Assembly (NCBI RefSeq): GCF_000019725.1
Contig: NC_010505.1
Span: 2,034,001 to 2,098,000 of the forward strand
DNA: 64,000 bases
Reading direction: 5' to 3'
DNA from: Methylobacterium radiotolerans JCM 2831
Lineage (GTDB): Bacteria > Pseudomonadota > Alphaproteobacteria > Rhizobiales > Beijerinckiaceae
Part shown: piece by piece, positions 1-7,670 of the stretch
How the letters are laid out: each line of letters starts with the position of its first letter
How positions within the stretch are numbered: the first letter of the stretch is position 1
Notes under the pieces: generated by a model
The model's input: only the letters and a program-made list of their open reading frames with translations
The model's database searches: none
Told to the model about the DNA's origin: nothing
Translations under genes and position numbers: made by a program

Positions 1-103
1 GGTGCAATGCGCAATTTGCATGCCGCGCTGCACAAATCCGTGGTCTCATGCGCTGGTCGATCGCATCCCGCGGTCGACGCCGCGATCGAACCGGAGACGC
101 ACC

Positions 104-355
104 ATGCGCACGATCCTCATCCTCGCGTCGGCCGCGCTCACCTCGGCGGCCTTCACGGGTCTCGCCGCCGCCGACGACCGCCTGCACCTGACGCCGCCGC
201 TCTATCGCGATCAGGCCCGGCCCGCCCAGCAGATCCGCGCGATCCACGATCTGACCACCACGCCCCAGCCCGTCGCCGCGCCGGCGACCGTCGGCCGGAC
301 GGTCTCGTCCCTCCGCCGGCCGATGGTCCAGGCGTCCGTCGAGGCGAGCCGCTGA
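104..355 (+). CDS. Small secreted protein of unknown function
   Basis: The product is 83 residues. It begins with a basic MR followed by a hydrophobic stretch to about residue 22 (ending FTGLAAADD), which reads as a Sec signal peptide with cleavage near AAA-DD. The mature part is short, rich in Pro, Thr, Ala and Arg, and has no motif I recognise. I chose the ATG at 104 because the signal peptide begins there, although the frame stays open upstream to the window edge. A strong hairpin follows the stop codon. Similar tiny exported proteins are common in Methylobacterium, but no function can be assigned. Confidence 0.5.
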   Translation: MRTILILASAALTSAAFTGLAAADDRLHLTPPLYRDQARPAQQIRAIHDLTTTPQPVAAPATVGRTVSSLRRPMVQASVEASR

Positions 356-362
356 GCCCGCT

Positions 363-400
363 GCCGGGGACGGAGCCCCTCGGGCGGCTCCGTCCCCGGC
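363..400. terminator. Bidirectional hairpin terminator between convergent genes
   Basis: A perfect 15-bp inverted repeat (arms 363-377 and 386-400) encloses an 8-nt loop. It lies between the stop at 355 and the convergent stop at 407, the usual place for a shared terminator. There is no T-run on either side, which is common in very GC-rich genomes. Confidence 0.7.
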
Positions 401-406
401 CATAGC

Positions 407-649
407 TCAGACGATGTGCAACTCCTGCGACGCCACCGAAGGTGCCACGCCGCGACGGATCAAGCGCCGCGTCCGCGCCCGCTGATCGAGCTCGGTGCTG
501 AGGGCGGTCCCCGCCGCGCGGTACCCCTCGAACCACAGATCCGCCCACGCGTACTGCGCCGCCAGAACCAGCAGGACGGCGTTCTCGGCCTGTCTCAGGC
601 CCAGCCGCAGACTCTCATCCGTCAGGCGGCCAACCTCCCCGTACATCAT
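407..649 (-). CDS. Small helical protein of unknown function
   Basis: The product is 80 residues, starting MMYGEVGRLT. The ATG at 649 has GGAG six bases upstream, whereas the frame further upstream is Arg/Pro-rich and looks non-coding, so I use this start. The middle (about residues 20-45, with NAVLLVLAAQYAWADLWFEG) is a hydrophobic amphipathic helix. It sits just downstream of a phasin gene on the same strand, about 80 bases away, so a link to storage granules is possible but unproven. I do not recognise a domain. Confidence 0.5.
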   Translation of the reverse strand: MMYGEVGRLTDESLRLGLRQAENAVLLVLAAQYAWADLWFEGYRAAGTALSTELDQRARTRRLIRRGVAPSVASQELHIV

Positions 650-731
650 TTCCAACTCCGCGTCCGAACACGGCCAGCAGCGCCGCGAAGGGCCGCCGGC
701 CACTCGCCCAGGGGGCGCTCGGCGGTTCCGC

Positions 732-1220
732 TCAGTGGGACGCCGCCCCGGAGGCCTCGTGTGCCGCGGCCGCCGCGTCCCGGGCCGCATCCTGCCCCTG
801 CTCGAGGGTCGTGCGGGCCGCATCGGCGCCCTGTTGCAGAGCGGCGCGGGCGCGCTCGGCCCCCTGCTGGAACGCGCTCTGGGCCAGGCTGCTCACCTCC
901 TGGGCCTGCGCCTGCAGGGCCGCGAAGCGCTCGCGGGCGTACTCGGCCTGGATCGCGGCCGCCTCCGGGAGCGACCCGGCCGCGGCGAGCTTCTGCGCGT
1001 GATCCAGGGCGGCGCGGATGTTCTGCTCCGCGTGGTCGAGGCTGCGGGCGTACAGGGCCTGCGCGTTGGTCCGCGCGAGATCGGCCGTATCGTGCGCCGT
1101 CTCGGAGGCGCGCCGCGCCGCTCCGATGAAGCTTCCGAAGGCCTTGCGGGCCTGCTCGACGCTGGTCTCGGCGAGGTCGCGGATCTGGGTCGGGACCTCG
1201 TAGCTCGACATCTGTGCCAT
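732..1220 (-). CDS. Phasin family protein
   Basis: The product is 162 residues, almost entirely Ala-, Gln- and Glu-rich helix, with the phasin-type core (roughly residues 12-110: PTQIRDLAETSVEQARKAFG, then QALYARSLDHAEQN). Phasins coat polyhydroxyalkanoate granules or act as related cytoplasmic helical proteins. The tail from about 100 onward repeats short AAxQQGA-like heptads that suggest a coiled coil for oligomerisation. AGGAGA precedes the ATG at 1220, which fixes the start at MAQMSSYEV. The family call is strong; which granule or partner it binds is not shown. Confidence 0.85.
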   Translation of the reverse strand: MAQMSSYEVPTQIRDLAETSVEQARKAFGSFIGAARRASETAHDTADLARTNAQALYARSLDHAEQNIRAALDHAQKLAAAGSLPEAAAIQAEYARERFAALQAQAQEVSSLAQSAFQQGAERARAALQQGADAARTTLEQGQDAARDAAAAAHEASGAASH

Positions 1221-1317
1221 GAACGGTCTCCTGTCGGCCGCCATCCGGGTGCGGCCCCCGTTTGTGCGCCGCACAAGCGCCGGCGTCCAGGGACCGCCCG
1301 CGCACCGGCGCGACCGG

Positions 1318-1500
1318 TCAGATCTCCGTCTCGCGCCGAACGACCGCCTCTTCCCCGCTGCCCTTCTGCGCGAGGCCGACCTCGGGATCGTCGGTCGGGA
1401 CCGTGGCCGCCCTGTCACCGCGCTCCGTCGGGACCTCGCCCGCCTCGACCGGGTCCGTAGCGGGGCGCGTCGGGGTTGCGGTCTCGCCTGCGCGGGTCAT
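1318..1500 (-). CDS. Short acidic hypothetical protein
   Basis: The product is 60 residues, rich in Glu, Thr, Pro and Ala, with no hydrophobic segment, and is probably disordered. The only strong support is a good ribosome site (GGGAGAG, about six bases before the ATG at 1500). It runs divergently from the small gene at 1625 and in the same direction as the phasin downstream. No function can be proposed. Confidence 0.5.
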   Translation of the reverse strand: MTRAGETATPTRPATDPVEAGEVPTERGDRAATVPTDDPEVGLAQKGSGEEAVVRRETEI

Positions 1501-1624
1501 GCGGTCTCTCCCTGCCTGCAGCCAACGCGACGGCGCGGGTGCGGGTCCCGCGGCTTCGTCACGATGGCGGGAGGCGCGTTTCGGATCGCGACTCTATATG
1601 GGAGGCGCGAGCAGGGAGAGTGGT

Positions 1625-1816
1625 GTGTTCACCGTCAAGGGGATTGATCCGTCCGGTCGCGTCATGACGTTCGCCTGCGGGACGGACGAGCAGGCGATGG
1701 AGAAGACCTGGGAGCTGGCCCGGCGCGGCTTCCGCGAGATCACGGTCGCCGATCCGAAGGGCAAGGAGCTGTCGGCGGTCGCCTTCGAGCGCTCGCTCAA
1801 CATCGACTGGGAGTGA
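1625..1816 (+). CDS. Conserved small hypothetical protein
   Basis: The product is 63 residues, starting at a GTG preceded by AGGGAGA. The sequence reads like a compact alpha/beta fold (MFTVKGIDPSGRVMTFACG, then a helix EQAMEKTWELARRGF, then a strand EITVADPKG). The even mix of polar and hydrophobic residues and the good ribosome site support a real gene. I do not recognise the family and the neighbours give no clue. Confidence 0.6.
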   Translation: MFTVKGIDPSGRVMTFACGTDEQAMEKTWELARRGFREITVADPKGKELSAVAFERSLNIDWE

Positions 1817-1903
1817 CGCGCGTCGGACGGCGACGCCGCTGCCGGCCGAGTCCGTCGATGACAGGAGCCGCGCCGCCCGCCGCGTGAACCGCCGAGGCGG
1901 CTG

Positions 1904-2203
1904 TCAGGTCGGTTCGAGCTCGCGCCAGAGATTCGCCCGGCCCGACCGCGCCGTCTCGGGGATGTCGGTGGTGGCCCCGATCTCCTCCGCCTTGCGCCAG
2001 ATGGCGCGGCAGACGAGGATCTCGCTGCTCGCGTCGATGCTGAGGATGAAGCTGTCCGGGACGATCTCGGCATCCGGGAGCGCGACCCGCACGCCGCCGG
2101 CGGACCGGTCGTAGACGATGCAGGGCAAGCTTCGATGCTCGTCGACCGAGATGCTGCCGGTCTCGTTGAGAAGCGTGCGTGGAGCGCTGCGTCGTTCGAA
2201 CAT
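1904..2203 (-). CDS. PilZ domain protein, probable c-di-GMP receptor
   Basis: The product is 99 residues and is a single PilZ domain. Both ligand-binding signatures are present: the N-terminal RRxxxR (R4, R5, R9) and DxSxxG (D32-G37). PilZ proteins bind cyclic di-GMP and control motility, adhesion or polysaccharide production through protein contacts. I placed the start at the ATG at 2203, just before the RRSAPR motif and with GAGG five bases upstream. An upstream extension is possible but would add 16 atypical residues. A GGDEF gene, a possible c-di-GMP source, lies about 4 kb away. The target is unknown. Confidence 0.8.
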   Translation of the reverse strand: MFERRSAPRTLLNETGSISVDEHRSLPCIVYDRSAGGVRVALPDAEIVPDSFILSIDASSEILVCRAIWRKAEEIGATTDIPETARSGRANLWRELEPT

Positions 2204-2445
2204 CACCGCCTCGAGAACCTCTGCCCGACAGGATCGGTCACCCGGGTTCAAGGGCGGTTTGCGAAATGCCTCGAATTGTCGGGATGCCCGCGTCCCTGTG
2301 AATTCTGAGCTCTATATGCGGGTTCGGTCGGGCACCGGATGCGCAGAGCCCCGCCACCCGCCGGTCGACGGGGGCGACGGATCCGCAGGGACGGGACGGC
2401 CTCGGTCCGACCGCTCGGCGGCCCGGGGCCTTCCGCGGACGCGAC

Positions 2446-2628
2446 CTACCCGGTCACGACCTCGACGAGGGTGGTGAGGAAGCCCAGCGCGACGGCCCCG
2501 ATGCCGCCCATGAAGGCGACGTCCCACCCGGCGAACTCCCGCGACTGGGGTGCGCGCAGGAAGGCGAACAGCGTGACGGCGGCCCCGCAGACGACGAGAG
2601 CGAGGGCCAGAAGTATTGGACGAGACAT
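2446..2628 (-). CDS. Small two-helix membrane protein
   Basis: The product is 60 residues with two clear membrane segments (about 5-23 and 37-57) joined by a short polar loop (RAPQSREFAGWD). AGAGGGAAA precedes the ATG at 2628. The hydrophobic pattern and ribosome site make a real inner-membrane protein likely. I do not recognise the family. There is no obvious operon partner. Confidence 0.55.
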   Translation of the reverse strand: MSRPILLALALVVCGAAVTLFAFLRAPQSREFAGWDVAFMGGIGAVALGFLTTLVEVVTG

Positions 2629-2913
2629 GGCGTTTCCCTCTGCGCCGGTCTCTCGGCCCTTGAGGGCTCTTGTAAACGGACGAGTGCGACCGGCTTGATC
2701 TGTTCAGGCTCTTCCGTCATCGGAGCATGACAGACGAGGACGCGGTGAACAAGGCGCTAATCTGTTCTGCACTGCGGAACAACGGCCGGAATGCCGCCTT
2801 CATCTGACGGGGCGCGGGCCTCGCGGCGCGCGCTGCCGCTGGGGTTGTCGTTCCCGAGGGGCATCGGCCGGCTGACCGCCCGGACCGGCCCGCAGGAACG
2901 GAAGCCGACGCGA

Positions 2914-3288
2914 TCAGTCGATGAACACCCGGACGCCGTCCGTGTTCAGGATGTCGCGCTGGTCGGCGCACCACTGCTCCGCGCCGACCGCGGCGATCTC
3001 GCCCGCGACCCGCCGGCCTTCCTCGGCGATGGCGTTCCGGGCGCGCGGGCGGCCGAGGGCCGCGTCCAGGGCTCGGCGCACCGTGCGGGACAGGCCTTCG
3101 GAAACCGTGTCGTCGATGGTGTAGAGCTTGCGGCAATACAGGACGATGCCGGCCTGCGCGCCGACGATCCGCACGAGCCCCTGGATCGTCTCAGCGCGCT
3201 TGGTGTCGTCCGCCTCCTCGGCGGCCCGGGCCGTGCCCGGCAGGACGGCCGTGGCCAGGAGGGCGGCGAACAGGAGAGCGCGAGTCAT
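2914..3288 (-). CDS. Secreted hypothetical protein
   Basis: The product is 124 residues with a signal peptide (MTRALLFAALLATAVLPGTARA) and a mature helical domain with two cysteines (in VLYCRKLY and EQWCADQR) that could form a disulfide in the periplasm. Two in-frame ATGs exist. AAGGA directly abuts the upstream one at 3297 but lies eight bases from the one at 3288, so I prefer 3288. No known domain is visible and the neighbours are unrelated. Secretion is well supported; the function is unknown. Confidence 0.55.
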   Translation of the reverse strand: MTRALLFAALLATAVLPGTARAAEEADDTKRAETIQGLVRIVGAQAGIVLYCRKLYTIDDTVSEGLSRTVRRALDAALGRPRARNAIAEEGRRVAGEIAAVGAEQWCADQRDILNTDGVRVFID

Positions 3289-3406
3289 CCGGGGCATTCC
3301 TTCGGTCCGAGGCTGGACCCGAGTCCGGAGCGCCGCACCGCGCGGACCGTGCCACCCCGCAGCGTGCGCGGAGGATCCCGCGGGCGTGCCCGTCAGCGCC
3401 GGTCGG

Positions 3407-3664
3407 TCACTTGCGGGCGGCCATCAGGTCGTGGGTCAGGACGGTCAGCTTGCCGATCAGGTTGCTGATATCGGAGCCCTTGCAGGACCATTGCGTGCCG
3501 ATCGCCTCGCCGTCCGCCGAGACGGAGACGACCGCCACCGAGCGCAGCCGGCCCTCGCGGGCCAGTGCCAACTGATCCTGCAACACGGCGATGATCGACG
3601 CGGTGTCCTCGTCCACGACCGCCGGCGCGATATGCGCCGGGAACGGCACGACCGAACTCGTCAT
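3407..3664 (-). CDS. Hypothetical protein upstream of nothing recognised
   Basis: The product is 85 residues in two halves: a helical N-terminal part (DTASIIAVLQDQLALAREG) and a strand-rich part (RSVAVVSVSADGEAIGTQW), ending in another helix. Small alphaproteobacterial proteins with this SVAVV-type strand pair are common and uncharacterised. The ATG at 3664 is my choice because MTSSVVPFP is a typical opening; an ATG six codons upstream has a comparable ribosome site. It is transcribed in the same direction as the mucR-like gene, downstream of it and beyond a hairpin. Confidence 0.55.
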   Translation of the reverse strand: MTSSVVPFPAHIAPAVVDEDTASIIAVLQDQLALAREGRLRSVAVVSVSADGEAIGTQWSCKGSDISNLIGKLTVLTHDLMAARK

Positions 3665-3897
3665 CGTCTGCTCTCGCTTCATCTCGCCGAACCCTTCGGT
3701 AGCATCCTCGGGCCCCGGCGTGCGCATCAGCTTTGTGCAGAGTGTGGCAGCTTGTCCGTGTCGCGCGATGTCCTGGGCGCGTGTGGCGACGATGCAACGG
3801 TCTCGGCGCGGTTTCGGGCCGCGCGGCGGTCCGCTCCCCCGATCCGGGGGGAGGCCGGCGGCCGCGCGACGCGCCGGGCCCTGCGACGCGTCGTTGC

Positions 3898-3923
3898 GAG
3901 GGTGCCCCGAGCGGGGCACCCTC
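3898..3923 (-). terminator. Hairpin downstream of the mucR-like gene
   Basis: A perfect 11-bp inverted repeat (898-908 and 913-923 within 3 kb, i.e. 3898-3908 and 3913-3923) has a 4-nt GAGC loop. It begins 15 bases after the mucR-like stop codon. No U-tract follows. Confidence 0.6.
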
Positions 3924-3937
3924 GGAGGTCTTCGTCC

Positions 3938-4405
3938 TCAGGCGGCCTTGCGGCCCCTGCGCTCGCGCTCGGCCATGGCGCCGGGCTGGCCCAGGCCGAT
4001 CGCCTTGGCGAGGGCGGAACGCTGCTCGGCGTAGCTCGGGGCGACCATCGGATAGTCGGCCGGCAGGCCGTAGCGATCGCGGTAGCTGCGTGGGTCCAGG
4101 CCGTGGCTGGTCAGGTGACGCTTCAGCGTCTTGTAGGTCTTGCCGTCGATGAAGCTGACGATCCCGTCGTGCCGAACCGACTTGCGGATCTGGGCCGCGC
4201 TCGGCTTCTCGACCTCGGCCTGCGGAGCCGCGCCGATCTCCGCCGTCAGGGTCCCGGTGACGAGCCCGCTGATCGCGCCGTGCACCCGCGCGATCAGCGC
4301 CGGCAGCTCCGCGGCCGGCACCGGATTGTTCGACACGTAGGCGGCGACGATATCGCCCGCCAGCTCGATGAAGTTGGAGTTGGGCCCTGTGGTTTCTTCT
4401 GTCAC
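3938..4405 (-). CDS. mucR: Ros/MucR family transcriptional regulator lacking the zinc Cys
   Basis: The product is 155 residues, near the family's usual length. It has the N-terminal oligomerisation region (FIELAGDIVAAYVSNNPVP) and the C-terminal DNA-binding core (LKRHLTSHGL, then YPMVAPSYAEQRSALAKAIGLGQ). MucR proteins are nucleoid-associated repressors that bind AT-rich promoters of exopolysaccharide, motility and cell-cycle genes. In typical members the core begins with Cys-x2-Asp; here that position is S84-x2-D87, while H97 and H101 are kept, so classical zinc binding looks incomplete. The start is a GTG at 4405 with AGGAA seven bases upstream. Genomes of this group carry several paralogs. 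Confidence 0.85.
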   Translation of the reverse strand: MTEETTGPNSNFIELAGDIVAAYVSNNPVPAAELPALIARVHGAISGLVTGTLTAEIGAAPQAEVEKPSAAQIRKSVRHDGIVSFIDGKTYKTLKRHLTSHGLDPRSYRDRYGLPADYPMVAPSYAEQRSALAKAIGLGQPGAMAERERRGRKAA

Positions 4406-4733
4406 TGCAAGATTCCTGGTGTGCCCCTCGCCCGCGATCTGCTACTTTTGAGCGCTGAATGCAAGTTACAAAAGCGTTGGTGGGCGGCATCCCGTGCATG
4501 ATTGGGGTGCCCGTCGCGGAGAGCGGACAGCTATTCCTGGCGATTTGCGGCGGAGTATTTCCGAGCGCCTCTCGAGGCGGCCTATCGACTGCGGTAGAGT
4601 TTCCGCTCTGCGGAACGACCAGAACGTGCATCTGGCGGCCTCGAGCCCGGTGCGGCCGGGCCGGTGGTGTGTTCCGCCGTGAACCGCCGTGAACCGCGGT
4701 GACGCGGCGGCCCGGCCGTGGCATGGCGCCACC
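4406..4733. other. Intergenic region upstream of mucR-like gene
   Basis: This 328-base stretch is locally AT-richer near 4440-4480 (CTACTTTTGAGC and TTACAAAAGC), which is the likely promoter and possible autoregulatory region of the mucR-like gene. Short frames cross it but none has a good ribosome site or a protein-like composition. I see no gene here. Confidence 0.4.
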
Positions 4734-4940
4734 ATGCTGATGCTCGCCCTCCTCGTCGCCCTGCTGGCCGTCGTGGTCGCCATGTTCGTCCTGCGGCGGT
4801 GGACCGGGCGTCTCGCCTCGCTCGCGACGCTGCTGGCCGGGGCGATCATGGTCCTCTGGCTCGCCGAGGTCGGGCTGCTTCCCGGGACGCAGGGGCCGTT
4901 GACGGCGTATCGCCCGCTCGTGCCCGGACTCGACCGGTAA
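4734..4940 (+). CDS. Putative small membrane protein
   Basis: The product is 68 residues if started at the ATG at 4734, with two hydrophobic segments (about 2-20 and 28-46) separated by the basic stretch RRWTGR. A GTG at 4689 would add 15 residues. Neither start has a clear ribosome site, so the gene is less certain than its neighbours. The membrane pattern (positive loop, hydrophobic helices) is still better than expected from a chance frame. It precedes another small membrane protein gene by 34 bases. Confidence 0.4.
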   Translation: MLMLALLVALLAVVVAMFVLRRWTGRLASLATLLAGAIMVLWLAEVGLLPGTQGPLTAYRPLVPGLDR

Positions 4941-4974
4941 CGGTTCGGTAAGCGTACCGGGCGGAGCATGGGGC

Positions 4975-5160
4975 ATGCCCACGCTCTCCGCCCCGCGCCT
5001 GCTCACGTTCCTGGTGTCGGCCGTGCTGATCGGCCTCGCCGTCGCCAGCCTTTACACGCGCATCCCGATGGTCGGAAAAACCGTCGTGGCGCACCGGCAG
5101 TGGTTCTTCATCGGCGCCTACGCCCTGCTCGCCCTCGGGGTGACCACCCGCAGCCTGTAG
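4975..5160 (+). CDS. Small membrane protein
   Basis: The product is 61 residues with two membrane helices (about 8-26 and 42-58) around a basic loop (TRIPMVGKTVVAHRQW). GGAG precedes the ATG at a reasonable distance. It may be cotranscribed with the preceding small membrane gene. I do not recognise the family. Confidence 0.5.
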   Translation: MPTLSAPRLLTFLVSAVLIGLAVASLYTRIPMVGKTVVAHRQWFFIGAYALLALGVTTRSL

Positions 5161-5212
5161 CGGACCGCGCCGCGGTCTGTTCGCGACCGCGCGCCGCGCC
5201 GAGGACGCCGGA

Positions 5213-5467
5213 ATGACCCTGAAGACCACCTACCTCGTGCAGCCGTTCGAGCTGCACCGGAACCGCCTGCGGCCCGCTCGCCAGGAGCCCGCACAGAGCG
5301 AGTTCGGTGCCCTCAAGAAGGCGGAGGCGCTGGCCGCCCGCATGCCGGGCGCCGCGGCCCTCAAGGTTGTGGCCGACGACGAGACCGGGGAGCTCGAGGG
5401 CGTCACCATCCTCGGCCAGTTCGGGACCGTTCCGGACGATTTCGCCGAGAGCCTGCTGGGGAGCTGA
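5213..5467 (+). CDS. Conserved hypothetical protein
   Basis: The product is 84 residues and soluble, with a balanced composition: strand TTYLVQPFEL, helix GALKKAEALAARMPGA, then strands AALKVVADDE and EGVTILGQFG. This looks like a small alpha/beta domain. GAGG lies about ten bases before the ATG at 5213. It follows a small membrane gene by 52 bases. The function is unknown. Confidence 0.55.
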   Translation: MTLKTTYLVQPFELHRNRLRPARQEPAQSEFGALKKAEALAARMPGAAALKVVADDETGELEGVTILGQFGTVPDDFAESLLGS

Positions 5468-5608
5468 CGCCGCCCGCCTGCCCGGCCTCACAACCGGCCG
5501 CGTCTGGGGGTGCGACACGGGCGACCTCGGATTGCGGCCCCCGGGAAACTACGTAGAAACAGCGGAGATTGATCCTTGCGAGCTCCGGCGCTCGCTGAGC
5601 TCGTATCC

Positions 5609-5842
5609 GTGCCCCGCTATTTCATCGACCTCCACGACGGCGCCAACTTGGTTCGCGACCGCGACGGCTTCGATCTTCCGGATCTCGCCGCGGCGCGGGC
5701 GCAGGCGGTGCGCATCCTGACCCGGCTCGCGCAGGGCCTGACCGATCCGATGGAGCGGCAGGATTACGTGATCGCCGTGCGCGACGAGCAGGGCGCGGTC
5801 CGCCTGCGTCTGCGGCTCTCCTACGATGTCGAGGGCGGCTGA
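5609..5842 (+). CDS. DUF6894 family protein
   Basis: The product is 77 residues and matches the DUF6894 pattern that is heavily duplicated in Methylobacterium: opening PRYFIDLHDG, then FDLPDLAAARAQAVRIL, and a C-terminal strand pair. No biochemical role is established for the family. The GTG at 5609 aligns the start with family openings; a TTG at 5576 has a better ribosome site (GGAG) and could extend the protein by 11 residues. A second family member lies at 11668-11904. Confidence 0.75.
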   Translation: MPRYFIDLHDGANLVRDRDGFDLPDLAAARAQAVRILTRLAQGLTDPMERQDYVIAVRDEQGAVRLRLRLSYDVEGG

Positions 5843-5927
5843 CGGGGCGGCTGACGGGGCGGGGCGGGAAAGTCCGGCGCCCGGGCGCGTTGACGACGGC
5901 CGGCGCACGGGAAGGCCAGGAGATCGC

Positions 5928-6353
5928 ATGCGACGTTCAACAGGTTTGACAGCCCCGCTCGCGGCGGCGCTGCTGCTGCTCGGTCCCGCCGGACAGGCGG
6001 TGGCGCAGACCGCGCCGCCCCCGCCCCCCGGCTCCGCCGCGGCGACGGCCGACAACGCCGTGCTGCTGACGGTCTTCCTGCGCCACGACCAGTCCCGCCC
6101 GCTGGCGGAGCTGAACGCGCAGCTCGCCAAGCAGGGCTTCTACAAGGCCTTCCCGCCGCCGGGGATCGAGGTCGTCTCCTGGAACGTCGTCATGGGGATC
6201 GGGCAGATCATCGTCCTGCGGCTGCCCGCGTCCCGCCTGCGCGAGGTCAACCGCGTCCTCGAGGACACGGCCTGGGGGGCCTACCGCACCGAGTTCTTCC
6301 CGACCTACGATTACAGGGCCGTGGGCCTCGCGGAGCACGAGAAGGCGCGCTGA
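5928..6353 (+). CDS. Periplasmic hypothetical protein
   Basis: The product is 141 residues. Residues 1-25 form a signal peptide (hydrophobic LAAALLLLGPAGQAVA, cleavage near AVA-QT), followed by a Pro-rich linker and a compact domain of about 100 residues (LRHDQSRPLAELNAQLAKQG, WNVVMGIGQIIVLRLPASRL). AGGAGA precedes the ATG at 5928, so the upstream frame is excluded. The 3' end overlaps the convergent GGDEF gene by about 43 bases. The domain is not one I can name; it could be a ferredoxin-like alpha/beta fold. Confidence 0.6.
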   Translation: MRRSTGLTAPLAAALLLLGPAGQAVAQTAPPPPPGSAAATADNAVLLTVFLRHDQSRPLAELNAQLAKQGFYKAFPPPGIEVVSWNVVMGIGQIIVLRLPASRLREVNRVLEDTAWGAYRTEFFPTYDYRAVGLAEHEKAR

Positions 6354-7381
6354 GCGCCGTCCCGGCCGCCGCAGGCCGGCGGCGCCCTGCCCGGATCCGC
6401 CGGCCCCGGACCCAGCGCGTCGTCCCACAGGTAGGGGTGGCCGAGGCGCTTGGCCGCGTACATCGCCGCGTCCGCCCGCTCCACCAGGGTTTGCGCCCGG
6501 ATCGCGTGCAGGGGCGCGCAGGCCACGCCGATCGCCGCGCCGATGCGGATCGGCGATCCGGTCCCGAGATCGTACGGCTCGGCGAGGCGCGCCTGGAGGC
6601 GCAGGGCGAAGCCGAGGGCCGGCGCCGGCGCCGCGTCGCCGAGCAGGATGGTGAACTCGTCGCCGCCGAGCCGCGCGGCGCAATCGCCCGCGCCGAGCGC
6701 CGCCCGCAGGCGCTCGGCCAGCTGCCGCAGGAGCGCGTCGCCCACCGCGTGCCCGTGGCGGTCGTTCACCGGCTTGAAGCCGTCGAGGTCGAGGCACAGC
6801 AGCGCGCAGGGCGCGCCGTCGAGGTCCGCCAGGGTCCGCTCGAGCCGGGCCGCGAACAGGCGGCGGTTCGGCAGGCCGGTCAGCGGGTCGTGGTGGGCCA
6901 TGTAGCGCAGGAGCGACTCCGCCCGGCAGCGCTCGGTCACGTCCTCCCACAGGGCGGTCCAGGCGCCGCCGGCCTGCGGGTGCAGCGTGATCGCGATCTG
7001 GCGCCCGTCCGCGAGCGTCTGCACCACGGCGTCGGTCGCGCCCCGGGCGAGGAGCCGCCGGCGCGCCGCCCAGAGGCCGCAGGGATCCCGGTCGGCCGGG
7101 AGGGCCCCCGCCGCGCTCGCCGCGCCCACCGCCCGGGCGTGCATGCCGGGCCGGACCCGGCTCGCGGGCGGGCCGAACAGGCGCCGGAACCCGTCGCTCA
7201 CGAACAGCAGCCGGTCGGCGGAATCGAACAGGCACAGGCCGTGCGGCAGCGAATCCAGCGCCTGAACGATGCCGGGTCCGAGCTTGCGCCCGCGGCCGAG
7301 CCCGTCCTGGCGCCGGTCGCAGGCCACCTGCCGGTGGCGCCGCGCCAGCCTCGTCGCCGCCCTGCCCGCCTCCGCCGCCAT
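6311..7381 (-). CDS. PAS-GGDEF diguanylate cyclase
   Basis: The product is 356 residues. Residues 36-150 form a PAS sensor (ALDSLPHGLCLFD, ending WEDVTER) and residues 155-325 a GGDEF domain with an intact active site (GGDEF at 239-243, plus HHDPLTGLPNRR and the FKPVNDRHGHAVGD motif). It should make cyclic di-GMP from two GTP. The inhibitory RxxD site expected at 230-233 reads GAGD, so product feedback is probably absent. No membrane segment is visible, so it is cytoplasmic. The C-terminal 40 residues after the domain are low complexity, and the 3' end overlaps the convergent upstream gene. Confidence 0.9.
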   Translation of the reverse strand: MAAEAGRAATRLARRHRQVACDRRQDGLGRGRKLGPGIVQALDSLPHGLCLFDSADRLLFVSDGFRRLFGPPASRVRPGMHARAVGAASAAGALPADRDPCGLWAARRRLLARGATDAVVQTLADGRQIAITLHPQAGGAWTALWEDVTERCRAESLLRYMAHHDPLTGLPNRRLFAARLERTLADLDGAPCALLCLDLDGFKPVNDRHGHAVGDALLRQLAERLRAALGAGDCAARLGGDEFTILLGDAAPAPALGFALRLQARLAEPYDLGTGSPIRIGAAIGVACAPLHAIRAQTLVERADAAMYAAKRLGHPYLWDDALGPGPADPGRAPPACGGRDGAQRAFSCSARPTAL

Positions 7382-7617
7382 GGCCGGTCCCCCGAAGCGC
7401 CCGACAGCGTCGTCGGGCGATTGCCGGATCGAGCCGGCTCGGAAATTAGTCTCCGGCCTTCATAGAATGGGATTCCTTTCGCCAACCTTGACGAAAGTTG
7501 TGCGCGTTGAGCGATCCACGCCGAGATTGACCATCCGCAAGTTGAGACCGCGATCCCGACACGCGAACTCTGTCGGTCGCCGGCTCGAACCCGGCCTCGA
7601 CGCGGTGGATCCGCGCT

Positions 7618-7653
7618 GTCGTCCCGGGCGCCGCCGCGCGGCGCCGGGACGAC
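7618..7653 (-). terminator. Hairpin downstream of thrS
   Basis: GC-rich inverted repeat arms of about 16 bases with one bulged base start 17 bases after the thrS stop codon. This is the likely thrS terminator. There is no T-run. Confidence 0.6.
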
Positions 7654-7670
7654 GTCTTCCGGAGGCCCCG

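Noticed and set aside
7575..7610. Sequence resembling a tRNA T-arm (GCCGG-CTCGAAC-CCGGC)
   Set aside because: No matching acceptor stem, anticodon arm or D-arm could be found upstream, and it lies just downstream of the thrS terminator. It is probably a chance GC-rich hairpin.
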